Below, piece after piece: positions 39,633 through 50,977 of a stretch of 64,000 bases of DNA (positions within the stretch are counted from its first letter, which is position 1; every line of letters begins with the position of its first letter). The DNA comes from Candidatus Regiella insecticola LSR1. GTDB lineage: Bacteria > Pseudomonadota > Gammaproteobacteria > Enterobacterales > Enterobacteriaceae. Made by a program: the position numbers and the translations under genes. Where the stretch lies: the NCBI RefSeq assembly GCF_000143625.1, contig NZ_GL379590.1:31323-95322 (forward strand), read 5' to 3'. The notes under the pieces were generated by a model that saw nothing but the letters and a program-made list of their open reading frames with translations, was not told where the DNA came from and did no database searches.

Positions 39633-42600
39633 TCCTCCTCAGCGATAACAGCAAGTCGAGGAGGCGAGTTAACAAATCCACGTAAACCAACCACATGAAC
39701 ATGTTCATGACGATTGAAAACTTTACGCACCAATTTATAAGTGGTTCCTTTTTCAGGACTGATATTCTCGGGGGCTGCAATAATTAATTGCATTTCTAAC
39801 CGGGCACAAAGTTCAAACAAGGTCGCAATAGACTTTGCATCCAATCGCGCCGCCTCATCAAGAAATAGCAAACGACAAGGTGAAATATCTTTACCACGTA
39901 AACGCTGTGATTCTTCTTCCCAACTTTGCACCACCATCACTAAAATCGACATCCCCGTACCGATCTCGCCTCACCAGTTGACAGCGCGCCACTTTCGGCG
40001 CGCAGCCAACCATCAGCACCGCGATAAACTTCTACTGCCAATTCGAGATAATTACGGTAATCGAGCAAGGCTTCACCAATAGTTTGCGCGGAGCGCTGGC
40101 CAGGATCCAACTGCGGATTCAAACGTTGATATAATTTCGCCAACGCTTCGGAGAAAGTCAGGCGGTTACTGTTGAATAAATCCTGATGTTGTTCTTGCTG
40201 CTCAGACAACACCGCTAATAAAGTCGCATGCGCTTCACGCACATTAAAATTCAAGCGCACACTTTTTACCTGACCAAAAGAAACAGCACGTAATCCCTGA
40301 TTTAACATAAGGATGCGGTTCTGCTCACGTTGAATCGTTTTACGGATAATATTAGCAACGCTTTTACAACTGATGGCCAATATGTGCTCTCGGGCATTCA
40401 ATTCTTCAGTGAGGCGAGCCAATTCAATTTCCATTTGCTCGATGGCATCAATAGGATCATCCGTACGGAGAATATCTTGGCGGATACGTTCACGTAAATG
40501 CTGATAAACCGCGCTATAAAAGACAATTTTTCGCTCTGGACGTTTGGCATCTTCCGATGAGCGTAATAAATCACGCAGATATTCATTTTCTGCCACCGCA
40601 GGGCGTAATGCTCCCAATGCGTTATCTGACATAGAACGCAGTTCATCAGCGCTCTTATACGCCAATTCACGCCGATGCAGATGGCGTTCAACACCGTTGT
40701 CTTTCACCATCCTCATCACTCTGCACCAACCCGATTTAGCCTGCACAATCTGTGCACGCATTTGATGATAATCTCGGGTTGATTTGCGTTGTTTTTTTTC
40801 TAAATCCTCTATCTCTGCTTCACAACAAATCAATTTTTTTCTAACTGATTACGTTGTAAGCGGACAGTGCGCAACGCCGTCTGGAGCTCATCACGGCGCC
40901 TAAGCGCGCGCGCCTGAGCATCGCTATCTGCCTGTACACCAATGTCTTTTAATTCCTGTTCTAATTCTCTGAGCAGATCATTTTTTGCTTCATAAGCGCT
41001 TTTGAATGAAGCCAACATGTGCTGATTTTGCGTAAACTGGGTTTGATACTGCCGTAATTGCTCACGGGCGTGGCTACGTTCAGTTTCAGCCTGTGCTAAA
41101 CGTTGACGTAATTGATCATTCAGATCCGTGCTTTCTGTCACTACCTGGGTCAAATCAGCATAGTTAAAATGCGCGCGTCTTTGCACCACTTCACTTAAAG
41201 AAAAAATTTGTTTTTTGAGCAAATGCTGCTGCTGAGCCTGGCTATAATCGTCTTGTAACTGTTGATGCTGTTGTGGATCATTCTGTTAATGCCGCAAGTA
41301 GTGGCTCCAGTTTGGCCAAAGAAGCTCCCTGTTGTTTAATGTAGTGAGCAGCCTGCAACGCCTGTTCATGATCGGCAGTGATTTCTTCTATCTGATGTTG
41401 CAAACTGTCGTCGCGCAGTAACGACACCAGAGGAACTAATTTGTTAAGGCATAAAATAGCGGCTTTGGTCTGTTCAAACTGTTGCTGATGTTGCCGATGT
41501 TGCTCTTCATGGGCGCGTAAATTATTTTCTATTTCGCTGCACTGAATAGTGAGTAGCCGAATTTTCTCTTCAGGATCAGCATCAAACACCACCGACAAAT
41601 GAGACGCAACAAAACAGCTAAATGCTTGATGTATACGCTGAGCCTTTTGCATATCAAATGATAATGTAGCGTAGTCTGTCTTTGAATCATCACGGATCTT
41701 ACACAACGCCTTGCAGCGATTTTCACGGGCAACACGACCAAATAAAGGCACGTCAGGATAGCGAGAATAGCGCCATTGACGATCTGCGGATCTCACGAGG
41801 ATCGCTTTTTCCTGCGCTTCAAAAGTAAAAAAATCTTCATCAAATGATTGAGGATCGCCCTCAATTAAATAGAGGTCGTCTGGTGCCTCTGCCAAATTTT
41901 GTAACTTATCACGTATCAACGAAAGGTTTGGCACAACAATGCCATGGCGGGCAGGACCATAAAGCGCAGAATAATGAGGCGCATCATCCACAGCGATATC
42001 GTCATAAATTTCAGATAGCAGCACCCCTCCCAAATACTCAGCGAGGGAGACTAAGCGAGGATCTTCTGCGCCACTGGGTTGATTTAATCGCTCAATTTGT
42101 GTTTCAACTGACCGTATTTCGGCGGCGATTTTATCGCGTTCAAGCGTAACTTTACGTTCACGCTCAAACCATTGCTGCATGTTTGCACTCACCTGATCAC
42201 TATTTTCCAGTATCGCGCCATTTTGCTCACTGAGCTTATTAAGTGCTTCCTGTGCTCCTAGCCAAATGGGTGCCAGGGTGATCAATCTTTGTTTTTCTTG
42301 TTTAAACTGATCTAGCTGTTGGCGCATGGCCATCCTGCACTCTGCCACCTGGCTAACATGGTGCTCGAATTTGCCAATTTGCTGCTCTAGACTCAATTGC
42401 AATGCAACCAACTCATCGGCTTGATACTGCTTTCCCTGACGTTGACAAAATGCTTGCAACATACGTTCAGCATCTTGTTGCGCCTGCAAACGCAGTCTCA
42501 GCTCAGATAATCGGATCTGCAAGGGTTGGATCCGCTCTGCTAAATGCTGTTGAGACGGCCAACGGCGTAATAATTCACGCGCTACTGACCAAGCTTCAGC

Positions 42601-44088
42601 GCGATCGGCTGATCCGCTGATCTTCACGACCAATTGATAAGCTTGCTCAAATTGGTCGTGAGAAGCCGTCGCGATAGTCAATTTTTGCTGCAATTGCAGC
42701 AAAGTGGCCGTGGCTTCTTTGTCAGAGAGGTGAAAAGTCTCCAGCCAATGCTCTGCGTTATCGGCGGTTAATTCTGGCAATTGACATAATGCACGGGCGT
42801 TCTTTAGTGCCTCTTGTGCCTGCTGGCATTGAATGGCACGGGTTTGCTGAACATCTAAAGCTTGCTGATAGTCCGCTAGCTGGCTTTTTAATTCATCCAC
42901 TTCATTTACCGCCGCTTCTACCCGCATTTCATTTTCTGCCTGCCGCTCACAGGCTTCAGCCACTACGATATTTTGTTCCTCGAGCCGATAACTCAGCTCT
43001 TCCAATTCTTCTTGATAGCGCGCTATTTTTTCTTGCTGACGCATAGCGCTTTGCACTAAATTCAACTGTTCGTTGGCAGCTTCGTAATCGGCTTCTCGTT
43101 CTAACTCGGTGGCACTTTGATCTTTGAGTTCTTTGGCGATTTCGGAATGATGATATTGTTCTGCTAACCCTTTTTTACGCTGAGTAAACAGATCACGACG
43201 CAGGACTAATAGACTATCTAAATGACTACGACGCTCATTAATATGGCGCATATAATCAGCCGCAACATAGGAGGTCGATTCTGCAATCAGATGTTTAAAT
43301 AAATCTCGATCCGATTGCGTCGTACGAATGGCCTCCAATGTCATCCGGTTTTCACGTAACGCCGCCTCCATATCTTGAAATGCTTTACGTACCCCGCTAT
43401 TTTCCGGCAATAAATAATCACGTAATGAACGTGTGATGGCGCTGGAGATCCCACCGTATAAAGAGGCTTCAATGAGGCGATAAAATTTACTACGATCAGC
43501 AGCCGAACGGAGTCGTTTGGGGATCACTCCCAAATCAAACATCAGCGAATGGTAGTCAGTAATAGAATTAAATTGCTTGAACTGTACCCCTTCCATGGCT
43601 TCTAGCCGATTTTTTAGCTCGGGGAGAGACAGTACACGCGCCTGCTGATCGGCCAATATTTCTGTCAGCAACTGGGTAGGCTGGCAAGCAGCCGGCAATC
43701 CTTGGATAGTAAACGGCTTGATATCAACTTTACGATCACGTCCTGCCACCTGTTGTAAGCGAACACCGAGCAATATGCGCTGATGGCGTGAATTCATTAC
43801 ATAGAGCGCGGAATAACAAACACCAGCACGCAACTTACCATGCAGACCTTTGTCACGCGATCCCGTCGTCGAGCCGGCTTCCGTGGTATTACGAAAATGC
43901 AATAAGGTGAGATCGGGGATTAACGCAGTGATAAAGGCAGCCATGGTAGTGGATTTACCCGCTCCGTTTCCGCCTGATAAGGTAGTCACCCACTCATCGA
44001 GATCAAAGGTACGAGCAAAAAAACCATTCCAATTAATCAATGTCAATGAACAAAATTTACCGCGTTCGATTTTTCCTGATTTTATCAT
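39629..44088 (-). pseudogene. mukB: Chromosome condensin MukB, three frameshifts
   Basis: MukB is the SMC-like ATPase of the MukBEF condensin. The first 936 residues are intact from the N-terminal head ([12 protein letters not shown]alker A) through the hinge region. Frameshifts then occur near 41279 (after PLLAALTE), at 40839-40845 (an A7 run where eight are expected, after RNQLEK) and near 39965 (two extra bases within LSTGEA-IGTGMS). The ABC signature (LSTGEA) and Walker B ([12 protein letters not shown]) are therefore in different frames. Summed length would be about 1480, as in E. coli. The C-terminus degenerates into an ERIC. Not functional as sequenced unless slippage or sequencing error accounts for all three. 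Confidence 0.92.
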
Positions 44089-44780
44089 TACTCATCCTTT
44101 TCACTCTGCAGTCTGTCATCAACTTCGACCACCGTATTTTCCAGCACTACCCCTTCACTCTGTTGGATCATCTGTAATTGAGCTGTTTGGGGATCATCGC
44201 CATTACGTACATCGGCACCAAAACGAAACACCGCTTCAGTAATACGAAATTGGCTACTGTCATGACTGATAAAATAGATCATGCCTAAACGGCGCAGACG
44301 GTTAAGAGAAGCGCGTATTTTTTCTTGTAGCTTCTGTTTATCTAAATCAGAGCCTGCCGAGCGTTGATTCACCCATTTAAGCAATTTGCTTTCATCAACC
44401 AGCGCGATAAGTTCTTCATACAATTCTTGTTGGCTAAAAATGCCTTGATGCGCCAAACGCTCTGGACTGAGATAAAGATAGCAGAGCACTTTACCTACCA
44501 TCATGTCTAATTCAGACAAAACAGATCGGGGAATTAAACTGGTAGAGCGCGCTCTTAAATAGAAAAAATTTTCCGGCGCATGGATCAAATCTACATTATA
44601 GCGACGATAAAATACTTCCAATTGCTCCTGAAAATCGGTCAAAAAAGCATGATTGTCCAGTTCATCAGCGCCAATATGGCGACCAGCACGCAGCTGGCTA
44701 TCTAAAGAAGGAAAAAGTTGACTCGCCAATGCTTGCGCCAACTTAATGGGCATAACGGGTTCAATATCGGTCGATGACAT
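44088..44780 (-). CDS. mukE: Condensin subunit MukE
   Basis: MukE is the kleisin-associated winged-helix subunit of MukBEF. From the ATG at 44780 it is 230 residues, starting [18 protein letters not shown] as in E. coli (upstream in-frame codons overlap mukF). Conserved stretches include [40 protein letters not shown] and [12 protein letters not shown]. Intact, although both partners are broken, which suggests that the operon decayed recently. Confidence 0.93.
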   Translation of the reverse strand: MSSTDIEPVMPIKLAQALASQLFPSLDSQLRAGRHIGADELDNHAFLTDFQEQLEVFYRRYNVDLIHAPENFFYLRARSTSLIPRSVLSELDMMVGKVLCYLYLSPERLAHQGIFSQQELYEELIALVDESKLLKWVNQRSAGSDLDKQKLQEKIRASLNRLRRLGMIYFISHDSSQFRITEAVFRFGADVRNGDDPQTAQLQMIQQSEGVVLENTVVEVDDRLQSEKDE

Positions 44781-46208
44781 GTGCCTGCACCTCAGCTCCG
44801 TAATCATTAATCGCTGACCATTCTGGCGCTAAGCCAGAAAAATCGGCGGCCGCCACGCCAAGGCGAATCGCCTGGTCAACGAGGATACGCGCAACATCAA
44901 AATGACGTGCTTGTGGATATTGTGCCAAATAATCGCGTAGGATCTGCCCCAAATTCAGCGGGGTTTCTTGGCGGTGAAAAATAACTAAGGCTTGAGTAAT
45001 GGCGGTGGTGAGCTGTTGGCAAATTTGATTAAATTCTTCAAATTCTAGCTCCGGTGGTAATTCTCCCCTCACCTCTTCACTGCATAATGCCGCTCCTTCA
45101 TCTCGCATGTCTAACATGCGGTCAGCATTAACGAAAGTCAGTGCCCAGGGGTGCGAAAAATAATTTTGGATAGATTGCCTCAGTCGCTGCGCAAAAACAC
45201 GGTTTTTATCCATATCAATCGCGGTACGGATAAATTTATGCACATGACGATCATAGTTGATCCATAAATCGATAGCCTGTTGTCCCCAACCAATGATCCT
45301 ATCCAGTTTATTTTGTAAGCTCGCAACAAGATGCGTGATCCTATCTAATTTTATATCCCCTTCGCCTTTGAAGCCGCCGCTTTGTTGGCTGCGAGTGTTC
45401 GCCTCATCAGGTAGTTGTCTACGCTCATCGGTCTCACACTCTGGCCGCCTAGCGGCAACTTCAAGGATTACCTAGGGTAGCATCTTGGATCCGCAGTAAA
45501 TGGGTTTGGATTTTATCACCCACAGCCAGACAGGGTATCTTGCAATTCGCGCAACATCTGCGACGTTTCCGCAAGCAATGATTCACAGCTCGCAATAGCC
45601 GCGCGCCAATCTTGATTCAACAGTGAGGCGATCTCTTCTTTTACCGTATTTTGCTGTTCATCGAGTAACCGTTGGCTGATGTCAATACTGTCAAAAATTT
45701 CCGCGACCGAATATCTCAACGGTAGAAAAACACTGTGTTGCCAATGGCTGTCATCACCGGGCTCACAGGCCGCCAACGCTACGCGATGTAATTCTTCAGC
45801 GACCCGCGCTAATTGCGTGGAGAGACGCAGGGCTGAAAATTCACGTTGCCGAATATAATAATTGGTAATACTAATCCCCAGTGGCGTCAAACGGTAAATG
45901 GCATGACCCTCTGCTAAATCACTGCTAAAACGGTTTAGCAAACGCTGACGCACAACATCATTAATGGCATTATTCCCGCGTATCAGCAAGGTTTCCGGTG
46001 CTTGTTCAAAACCTTTGCTCACATGCGAAAATGCCTCAATCAATTCGCCTTCACTCATTTCGCTGTCCAGCCGCAGCCGCTCACTGTTAAGTAAAGCAAT
46101 GGTTAACAAAAAGGCTAAACGTTCAGGCGGGAGCGTAATTGAAAAATCATTTTTTCGTGCCCAAGCCACCAGCTCGGGTACCGTCTGGGAAATTTCATTC
46201 ATATTCAC
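44761..46208 (-). pseudogene. mukF: Condensin kleisin MukF, frameshift plus ERIC insertion
   Basis: The N-terminal 225 residues ([20 protein letters not shown] to ELQDTL) are good. A frameshift at about 45525 gives SGCG and stop, whereas the next frame continues [15 protein letters not shown]. At that point an ERIC copy (45352-45479) interrupts and brings a stop in that frame. After the ERIC the gene resumes [20 protein letters not shown] and runs to the normal end HVIDRY. Total length matches the 440-residue family. In contrast to the murein genes, this ERIC is not neutral to the frame. Confidence 0.92.
45352..45479 (-). repeat. ERIC-type repeat inside mukF
   Basis: About 128 bp with degraded ends (TATATCCCC on one side, CCTAGGGTAG on the other). 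It interrupts mukF after the IQDAT codons. Confidence 0.88.
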
Positions 46209-46239
46209 TCGTTACGGATCCGAAAAATGTTTCGTACAT

Positions 46240-46383
46240 TAGACTTCTTCGGAAACCTACTGCGTGACGCGGATCCTGCGTTGCCCGGTGCGCGCAATCC
46301 TCATGTACTTCATGTTAACGAAGGTTGCTGTGCGCCGGGCGTCTTGACTCCGCATAACGAACTACGGTTTCCAAAGAGGTCTA
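46240..46383. repeat. R2 repeat (IS5-related MITE), copy b
   Basis: 144 bp, TAGACTTCTTCGGAAACC to GGTTTCCAAAGAGGTCTA. Its reverse complement matches R2a over nearly the whole length, including CGCACCGGGCAACGCAGGAT. It replaces the cmoM (smtA) region normally found between kdsB and mukF. Confidence 0.87.
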
Positions 46384-47142
46384 TTACTGTACACCACTGA
46401 GAATTGATCGCACCTTTTGTAAATCTTCTGGGGTATCGATCCCGACAGCTGGAGCCTCTTTTGCTAATGCTACATGAATTTTTTCACCGCGTGACAAAAC
46501 ACGAAGCTGTTCAAGCGATTCTATTTTCTCCGATTCACAAGGTGCCCAAGCCACATAACGACGGATAAAACCGGCTCGATACGCATAAATGCCAATGTGC
46601 CGTAAAAAGTGCCCTTCGATATCTTCATGTTTCGCTGGGTGATACGGTTTTCCGTTGCTAAAAATAGGCGCACGAGAAAAATAAAGCGCATAACCGTAAG
46701 CATCAATTCCTACTTTCACCACGTGCGGATTGAAAACCTCTTCACTATGGTTAATAGGGACTGCCAATGTAGCCATTTCGGCGGTACAGTTGGTTAAATT
46801 CTCTGCAACTTGCTGGATAATACAGGAGGGTATGAGGGGCTCATCGCCCTGAACATTAACAATAATATCGTTATCCTCAAAACCATAATGATCAATAACT
46901 TCGGCTAACCGTTCAGTACCTGATTGATGATCAGAACGCGTAAAACAAACTTCCCCTCTCGCCTTTTTTACCGCCTCCAGGATATCCGCATGATCAGTGG
47001 CAACAATCACCCGTTCAGCTCCTGATGCTAATGCACGCTCCATCACATGCACAACCATCGGCTTACCATGAATATCAGCCAAAGGTTTAGCGGGTAAACG
47101 GTTTGAAGCATAACGGGCAGGAATAATAACGGTGAATTTCAT
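46384..47142 (-). CDS. kdsB: CMP-KDO synthetase KdsB
   Basis: KdsB activates KDO for lipopolysaccharide inner core synthesis. The 252-residue frame starts [20 protein letters not shown] and has the conserved [18 protein letters not shown] and HIGIYAYR motifs. It overlaps ycaR by four bases, the enteric order. Its stop abuts R2b within 3 bases. Intact. Confidence 0.96.
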   Translation of the reverse strand: MKFTVIIPARYASNRLPAKPLADIHGKPMVVHVMERALASGAERVIVATDHADILEAVKKARGEVCFTRSDHQSGTERLAEVIDHYGFEDNDIIVNVQGDEPLIPSCIIQQVAENLTNCTAEMATLAVPINHSEEVFNPHVVKVGIDAYGYALYFSRAPIFSNGKPYHPAKHEDIEGHFLRHIGIYAYRAGFIRRYVAWAPCESEKIESLEQLRVLSRGEKIHVALAKEAPAVGIDTPEDLQKVRSILSGVQ

Positions 47143-47321
47143 GCCAATTTCTCATCAATCTTGATAGCACGGGCTTCATTGGCTAATAATACCGGGATCC
47201 CATTGCGCACAGGATAAGCCAATTGCTCAGCTTTACACACTAGCGCTAGATTTTTTTGATCAAAAGATAATTTACCGTTACAAATGGGGCAGGCAATAAT
47301 TTCAAGTAAACGGCGATCCAT
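47139..47321 (-). CDS. ycaR: Trm112-like zinc-ribbon protein YcaR
   Basis: A 60-residue UPF0434/Trm112 family protein, [20 protein letters not shown]. The single CPIC pair and later [20 protein letters not shown] are typical. The ATG at 47321 is preceded by GGAGGG and matches the E. coli start; a longer in-frame extension reaches into the upstream ERIC and is not used. The role is not well defined. It is usually co-transcribed with kdsB and lpxK; lpxK is not adjacent here. Confidence 0.92.
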   Translation of the reverse strand: MDRRLLEIIACPICNGKLSFDQKNLALVCKAEQLAYPVRNGIPVLLANEARAIKIDEKLA

Positions 47322-47362
47322 AATCCCTCCTAAATATACCAGCGAGCACCAGAGATTTTTAA

Positions 47363-47489
47363 TATACCCTTCGCCTTTCAAGTTACGGCGGCGTTGGCAG
47401 CTCGCACTCATCCCAGTCATGTACTACTTGTACACTCCTGAGATTCGCTTGATGGCCGCCTTGCCGTAACTCGAAATTCATTGGGTATA
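47363..47489 (-). repeat. ERIC-type repeat, 127 bp (classical core)
   Basis: Copy with the TGTACACTCCTGAGATTCGC core, close to published ERIC, and arms CTTCGCCTTTCAAGTTACGG / CCGTAACTCGAAATTCATTG. It lies between ycaR and bamE and marks another synteny change. Confidence 0.92.
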
Positions 47490-47502
47490 GACGCTAAGAA
47501 GT

Positions 47503-47838
47503 CTATTTTTCTATATTAATCAGAGCACCATCAGCATCAAATAATAAGGTCAGTGTTCGTTGTGTTATTTTTTCATGGCCAGTTTGCTGACGAAAAACAT
47601 AGAACCAGGTTCTGCTACCAAAAGGATCGCGTAACATGGGTGTACCTAGTATGTAGGCAACCTGTTGTTGTGTCATACCTTTCTCTATTTTTTCCACGTC
47701 ATGATGTGATAGATAATTACCCTGATTCATATCAGGTCGATAAACTACTTTTTCCAATGTGGAACAACCAACAATCAGCATCGACAGTAACAAGAGGGCA
47801 ATAATCAACAGATTACGGTGAAACATTTTACAACACAT
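47503..47838 (-). CDS. bamE: Outer membrane assembly lipoprotein BamE
   Basis: BamE (SmpA) is a lipoprotein of the BAM complex that inserts beta-barrel proteins. From the ATG at 47838 the frame gives 111 residues: signal peptide, lipobox IVGC (Cys25), then [19 protein letters not shown] and the core [20 protein letters not shown] with WFYVFRQQ. It lies next to recN as in E. coli. Upstream in-frame codons are read from the short dispersed repeat and are not part of the gene. Intact. Confidence 0.93.
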   Translation of the reverse strand: MCCKMFHRNLLIIALLLLSMLIVGCSTLEKVVYRPDMNQGNYLSHHDVEKIEKGMTQQQVAYILGTPMLRDPFGSRTWFYVFRQQTGHEKITQRTLTLLFDADGALINIEK

Positions 47839-47852
47839 GGTTATCAGATTCC

Positions 47853-47881
47853 TTTTTTGACAAAGTATCAGCGAGCACAAG
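47853..47881 (+). repeat. Short dispersed repeat upstream of bamE
   Basis: TTTTTTGACAAAGTATCAGC followed by GAGCACAAG, almost identical to the unit at 7381. Lies in the bamE leader. Confidence 0.6.
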
Positions 47882-47892
47882 CAATTTCAAAG

Positions 47893-48020
47893 TATACCCT
47901 TCGTCTTTGAAGCTGCCGCGTTGTTGGCTGCGGGTTCTCGCCCGAATCACGTAGTAGGTCTACGCTCATCGGGTCTCACTCCCTGGCCGCCTAGCGGCAA
48001 CTTCAAAGACAAAGGGTATA
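47893..48020 (-). repeat. ERIC-type repeat, 128 bp, recN-bamE gap
   Basis: Complete copy from TATACCCTTCGTC to GACAAAGGGTATA, between the recN stop (48092) and the bamE leader. Confidence 0.92.
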
Positions 48021-48091
48021 GAAGATCATAATAGAGCTTATCCTAGTTTAAAACCTTTGCTTACGTCTCCTTTTACAAATAAAAATTTGCA

Positions 48092-49756
48092 TTAGACCGC
48101 CAATAATTCTTTTGCATTGGCTAATGTATTTTTTGTGATTTCTCCGCCACCCAGCAGACGCGCGAGCTCTTGCAATCTATCTTTGTTATCCAGTTTATCC
48201 ATTCTAATTTCAGTTCCCATACCATCAGTTTGTTTACTAACAAAAAAATGTTGATGACCACAACCAGCAACTTGTGGCAAATGAGTGACACACATCACCT
48301 GAGTGAATTCACCTAATTGACGTAATAAGCGTCCTACGATTGCCGCCGTTGGGCCGCTAATACCCACATCTATTTCATCAAAAATTAATGTTGGGGTCTC
48401 CATTTTACGTGCGATAGCAACCTGAATCGCTAATGCGATACGTGAGAGTTCTCCTCCCGAAGCGACTTTATTTAATGGCTGTAATGGCTGACCGGGGTTT
48501 GTTGTAATACCAAATTCAATACGACTGGCTCCATCAACACACAGGTGCTCTGGTTCAAAAAATGTCGTAATAGTAAATTGACTATGCGGCATAGCCAGTT
48601 GCTGTATCTTTTTTGTCACTAAAGCTGCTAATTCCTGCGCATAATATTGCCGTTTTTGATGTAGTTGATCGGCCATTGCTAACGCATTTTGATAACAGAC
48701 ATTGACCTGTTGGCTCAATTGTTCATGAGCCTGCTCTTGTTGCGCCAAAAATTGCTCTTCTTTTAATAATTGTTGATGGAATTGTGGTAGTTTTTCAGGC
48801 TCAATACGATGTTTGCGGGCTAAATTAAATTGACTTGATAACTGCTGTTCCAGATCAGATAACCGACTCGGTTTTACATCCAATTGTTGAATATAACGAC
48901 TCAGTTCACCACTGATCTCATTAATTCGAATATTAGCTTCATCGAGCATGCTCAGCATATCTTGAAAATGGCTATCCATTCCCTCCAATTCAGTTATTTT
49001 TTCCTTAACGACATTAAGTTGATGCAAAATATTTTGTTGTTCACCTTCCGAGAGAAATTGCAATGCTTGTTGGCTCATTAATAACAATTGTTCGCGATCA
49101 GCTAAACGTTTGTATTCTTTATCTATCTGTTCATATTTCCCCGCCTGCGGCGCAAGGGCATTTAATTCTTGGAGGTGATACTGCAACAGTTGCTGGCGAG
49201 AGCTTAGCTCAAGGGTTCGTTGCTGATGCTGTGCCAATGCTTGACGACTTTGTTGCCAGGTAGCGTAAACCTCTCGCATCTTGGCTAATAATACGGATTG
49301 ATCGGCATAAGCATCGAGAAGTTTTTTTTGATGAGTAGATTTGAGTAATAGCTGGTGAGCATGTTGGCCATGAACCTCAATAAGCAACTGGCCTAATTCA
49401 CGTAATTGAGAAACAGGCACGGCGACGCCATTGATAAAAGCCCGAGAACGCCCATCGACCCCTATAGCACGTCGTAATAAACATTCATCACCATTATTAT
49501 CTAAAAGATTATCTTGCAACCATTTTAGGGCAAAAGAGGTATCGGTAAGTGAAAAACGTGCACAAATATCAGCCCGTGTTGCGCCCGATCGAACCATATT
49601 TCCTTCTAAGCGCGATCCTAAGCATAAACCCAAGGCGTCAATAGCAATAGATTTACCCGCTCCCGTTTCCCCGGTAATAGCGGTCATGCCAGATTGGAAA
49701 TCAATTGCTACCTCACGCACAATAGCAAAATTATTGATGGTTAGTTGAGCCAGCAT
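48092..49756 (-). CDS. recN: DNA repair protein RecN
   Basis: RecN is an SMC-like ATPase for double-strand break repair. From the ATG at 49756 (after GGAG) it is 554 residues, starting [20 protein letters not shown], with Walker A GETGAGKS (residues 29-36), a long coiled coil rich in Gln and Leu, the signature [14 protein letters not shown] and Walker [14 protein letters not shown]. Length equals E. coli (553). Its retention while MukB is broken is notable. Intact. Confidence 0.96.
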   Translation of the reverse strand: MLAQLTINNFAIVREVAIDFQSGMTAITGETGAGKSIAIDALGLCLGSRLEGNMVRSGATRADICARFSLTDTSFALKWLQDNLLDNNGDECLLRRAIGVDGRSRAFINGVAVPVSQLRELGQLLIEVHGQHAHQLLLKSTHQKKLLDAYADQSVLLAKMREVYATWQQSRQALAQHQQRTLELSSRQQLLQYHLQELNALAPQAGKYEQIDKEYKRLADREQLLLMSQQALQFLSEGEQQNILHQLNVVKEKITELEGMDSHFQDMLSMLDEANIRINEISGELSRYIQQLDVKPSRLSDLEQQLSSQFNLARKHRIEPEKLPQFHQQLLKEEQFLAQQEQAHEQLSQQVNVCYQNALAMADQLHQKRQYYAQELAALVTKKIQQLAMPHSQFTITTFFEPEHLCVDGASRIEFGITTNPGQPLQPLNKVASGGELSRIALAIQVAIARKMETPTLIFDEIDVGISGPTAAIVGRLLRQLGEFTQVMCVTHLPQVAGCGHQHFFVSKQTDGMGTEIRMDKLDNKDRLQELARLLGGGEITKNTLANAKELLAV

Positions 49757-49800
49757 GATAAATCTCCTGTATATCAATACATGTCTGTATCACTCATTTT

Positions 49801-49835
49801 TATAGCCAAATCATTTTAATTTGACGAAGGGTATA
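49801..49835. repeat. Hybrid fragment: half R3 joined to an ERIC end
   Basis: TATAGCCAAATCATTTTAAT (left arm of R3) runs directly into TTGACGAAGGGTATA (right end of ERIC). A 35-bp chimera of two repeat families with TATA at both outer ends, in the recN-nadK gap. Confidence 0.8.
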
Positions 49836-49857
49836 CAATAAGACCCGCGATACTTTT

Positions 49858-50733
49858 TCAAAACAATGTCTTCGACCAACCTAGTTTTTTATTTAAGGTA
49901 TTAAAATAACAATAATTTTTAGGATGAATTAAATCGAGATAAAACGCGCTACGGCGTATCCAAATCTCTACTTCTTCATCCTTTTGAATGGGAAGTTCAA
50001 TGTGGCCGTCACAAGTGATGGCTAAATCACTACCCAAAACTTTTAAGTAAATCGTACTGCTACTACTCATCACCAAAGGTCTTGCCGAAAGGGTATGTGG
50101 AAACATCGGCACTAATACCATTGCATCCAGTGTCGATGTCAAAATTGGCCCACCGGCAGAAAGTGAATAAGCCGTAGATCCGGTAGGTGTGGCAATAATC
50201 AGGCCATCAGAACGTTGAGAAAAAGCGAAACAATCGTCAATATAAACTTCGAATTTAATCATATGTACTTTTTTAGCGGAATGTAGCACAACTTCATTGA
50301 TCGCAGTACGAGTGCAATATTGCTGGTTGGAGCCCCGTACTTCAACTTCTAATAAAAAACGTTGTTCACTTGAGTATTCACCCACGAGCACTTTTGATAG
50401 CTGCTCTCGCGCTTTATCCGGATCCAAATCAGTCAAAAAACCAAGATTTCCTCGGTTAATACCGATAACTTTAATATCGGATTTATGCAATATTTGAGCG
50501 GCTCTCAGCATATTACCGTCACCACCAACGACGATAGCCAAATCCGCTTGTTGGCCAATTTCAGCCAGGCTGGCACCCGTAGCACCTTTTAAATCGGGAT
50601 CCTTGGCAATGTGATCTTCCACAAGAATAGGGTAATCAGATTTTAGCCAATGGTATAGCATTTTATGGGTATCCAATGCACGCGGCTGACGCGGTTGACC
50701 GACAATAGCAATACAATTAAATTTTTTCGTCAC
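49858..50733 (-). CDS. nadK: NAD kinase NadK
   Basis: NadK phosphorylates NAD to NADP. The frame from the GTG at 50733 gives 291 residues (E. coli 292) and aligns [20 protein letters not shown] with the family start; AGGAAAG lies upstream. An ATG at 50751 would add six residues and is the alternative. Motifs [32 protein letters not shown] and [20 protein letters not shown] are present. Divergent from grpE. Intact. Confidence 0.93.
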   Translation of the reverse strand: MTKKFNCIAIVGQPRQPRALDTHKMLYHWLKSDYPILVEDHIAKDPDLKGATGASLAEIGQQADLAIVVGGDGNMLRAAQILHKSDIKVIGINRGNLGFLTDLDPDKAREQLSKVLVGEYSSEQRFLLEVEVRGSNQQYCTRTAINEVVLHSAKKVHMIKFEVYIDDCFAFSQRSDGLIIATPTGSTAYSLSAGGPILTSTLDAMVLVPMFPHTLSARPLVMSSSSTIYLKVLGSDLAITCDGHIELPIQKDEEVEIWIRRSAFYLDLIHPKNYCYFNTLNKKLGWSKTLF

Positions 50734-50756
50734 TGTCGCTTCTTTCCTCATAGATA

Positions 50757-50877
50757 TATACCCAATGAATTTCAAGTGACGGCAAGGCGGCAATCAATCG
50801 AATCCCAGGAGTGTGGTACATGACTGGGATGAGTGCGAGCTGCCAACGCCGCCGTAACTTGAAAGGCGAAGGGTATA
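50757..50877 (+). repeat. ERIC-type repeat, nadK-grpE intergenic (classical core)
   Basis: 121 bp with the core GAATCCCAGGAGTGTGGTAC, ATGACTGGGATGAGTGCGAG, very close to published ERIC. Lies between the divergent starts, immediately upstream of nadK and of the grpE promoter. Confidence 0.92.
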
Positions 50878-50906
50878 TTTTTGTTCCCCGACACTATTAG
50901 CAATTC

Positions 50907-50936
50907 CCTTGAATCCACTGTTTTCATCCCCATAAT
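50907..50936 (+). promoter_or_regulatory. Heat-shock (sigma-32) promoter of grpE
   Basis: CTTGAAT at 50908-50914 and CCCCATAA at 50928-50935 with a 13-base spacer. This fits the sigma-32 consensus CTTGAAA-N11-16-CCCCATNT and lies 42 bases before the grpE ATG. Confidence 0.8.
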
Positions 50937-50977
50937 AAACAAAGTTGCGAGATTAATGCTAACACTAGGAGATATCT

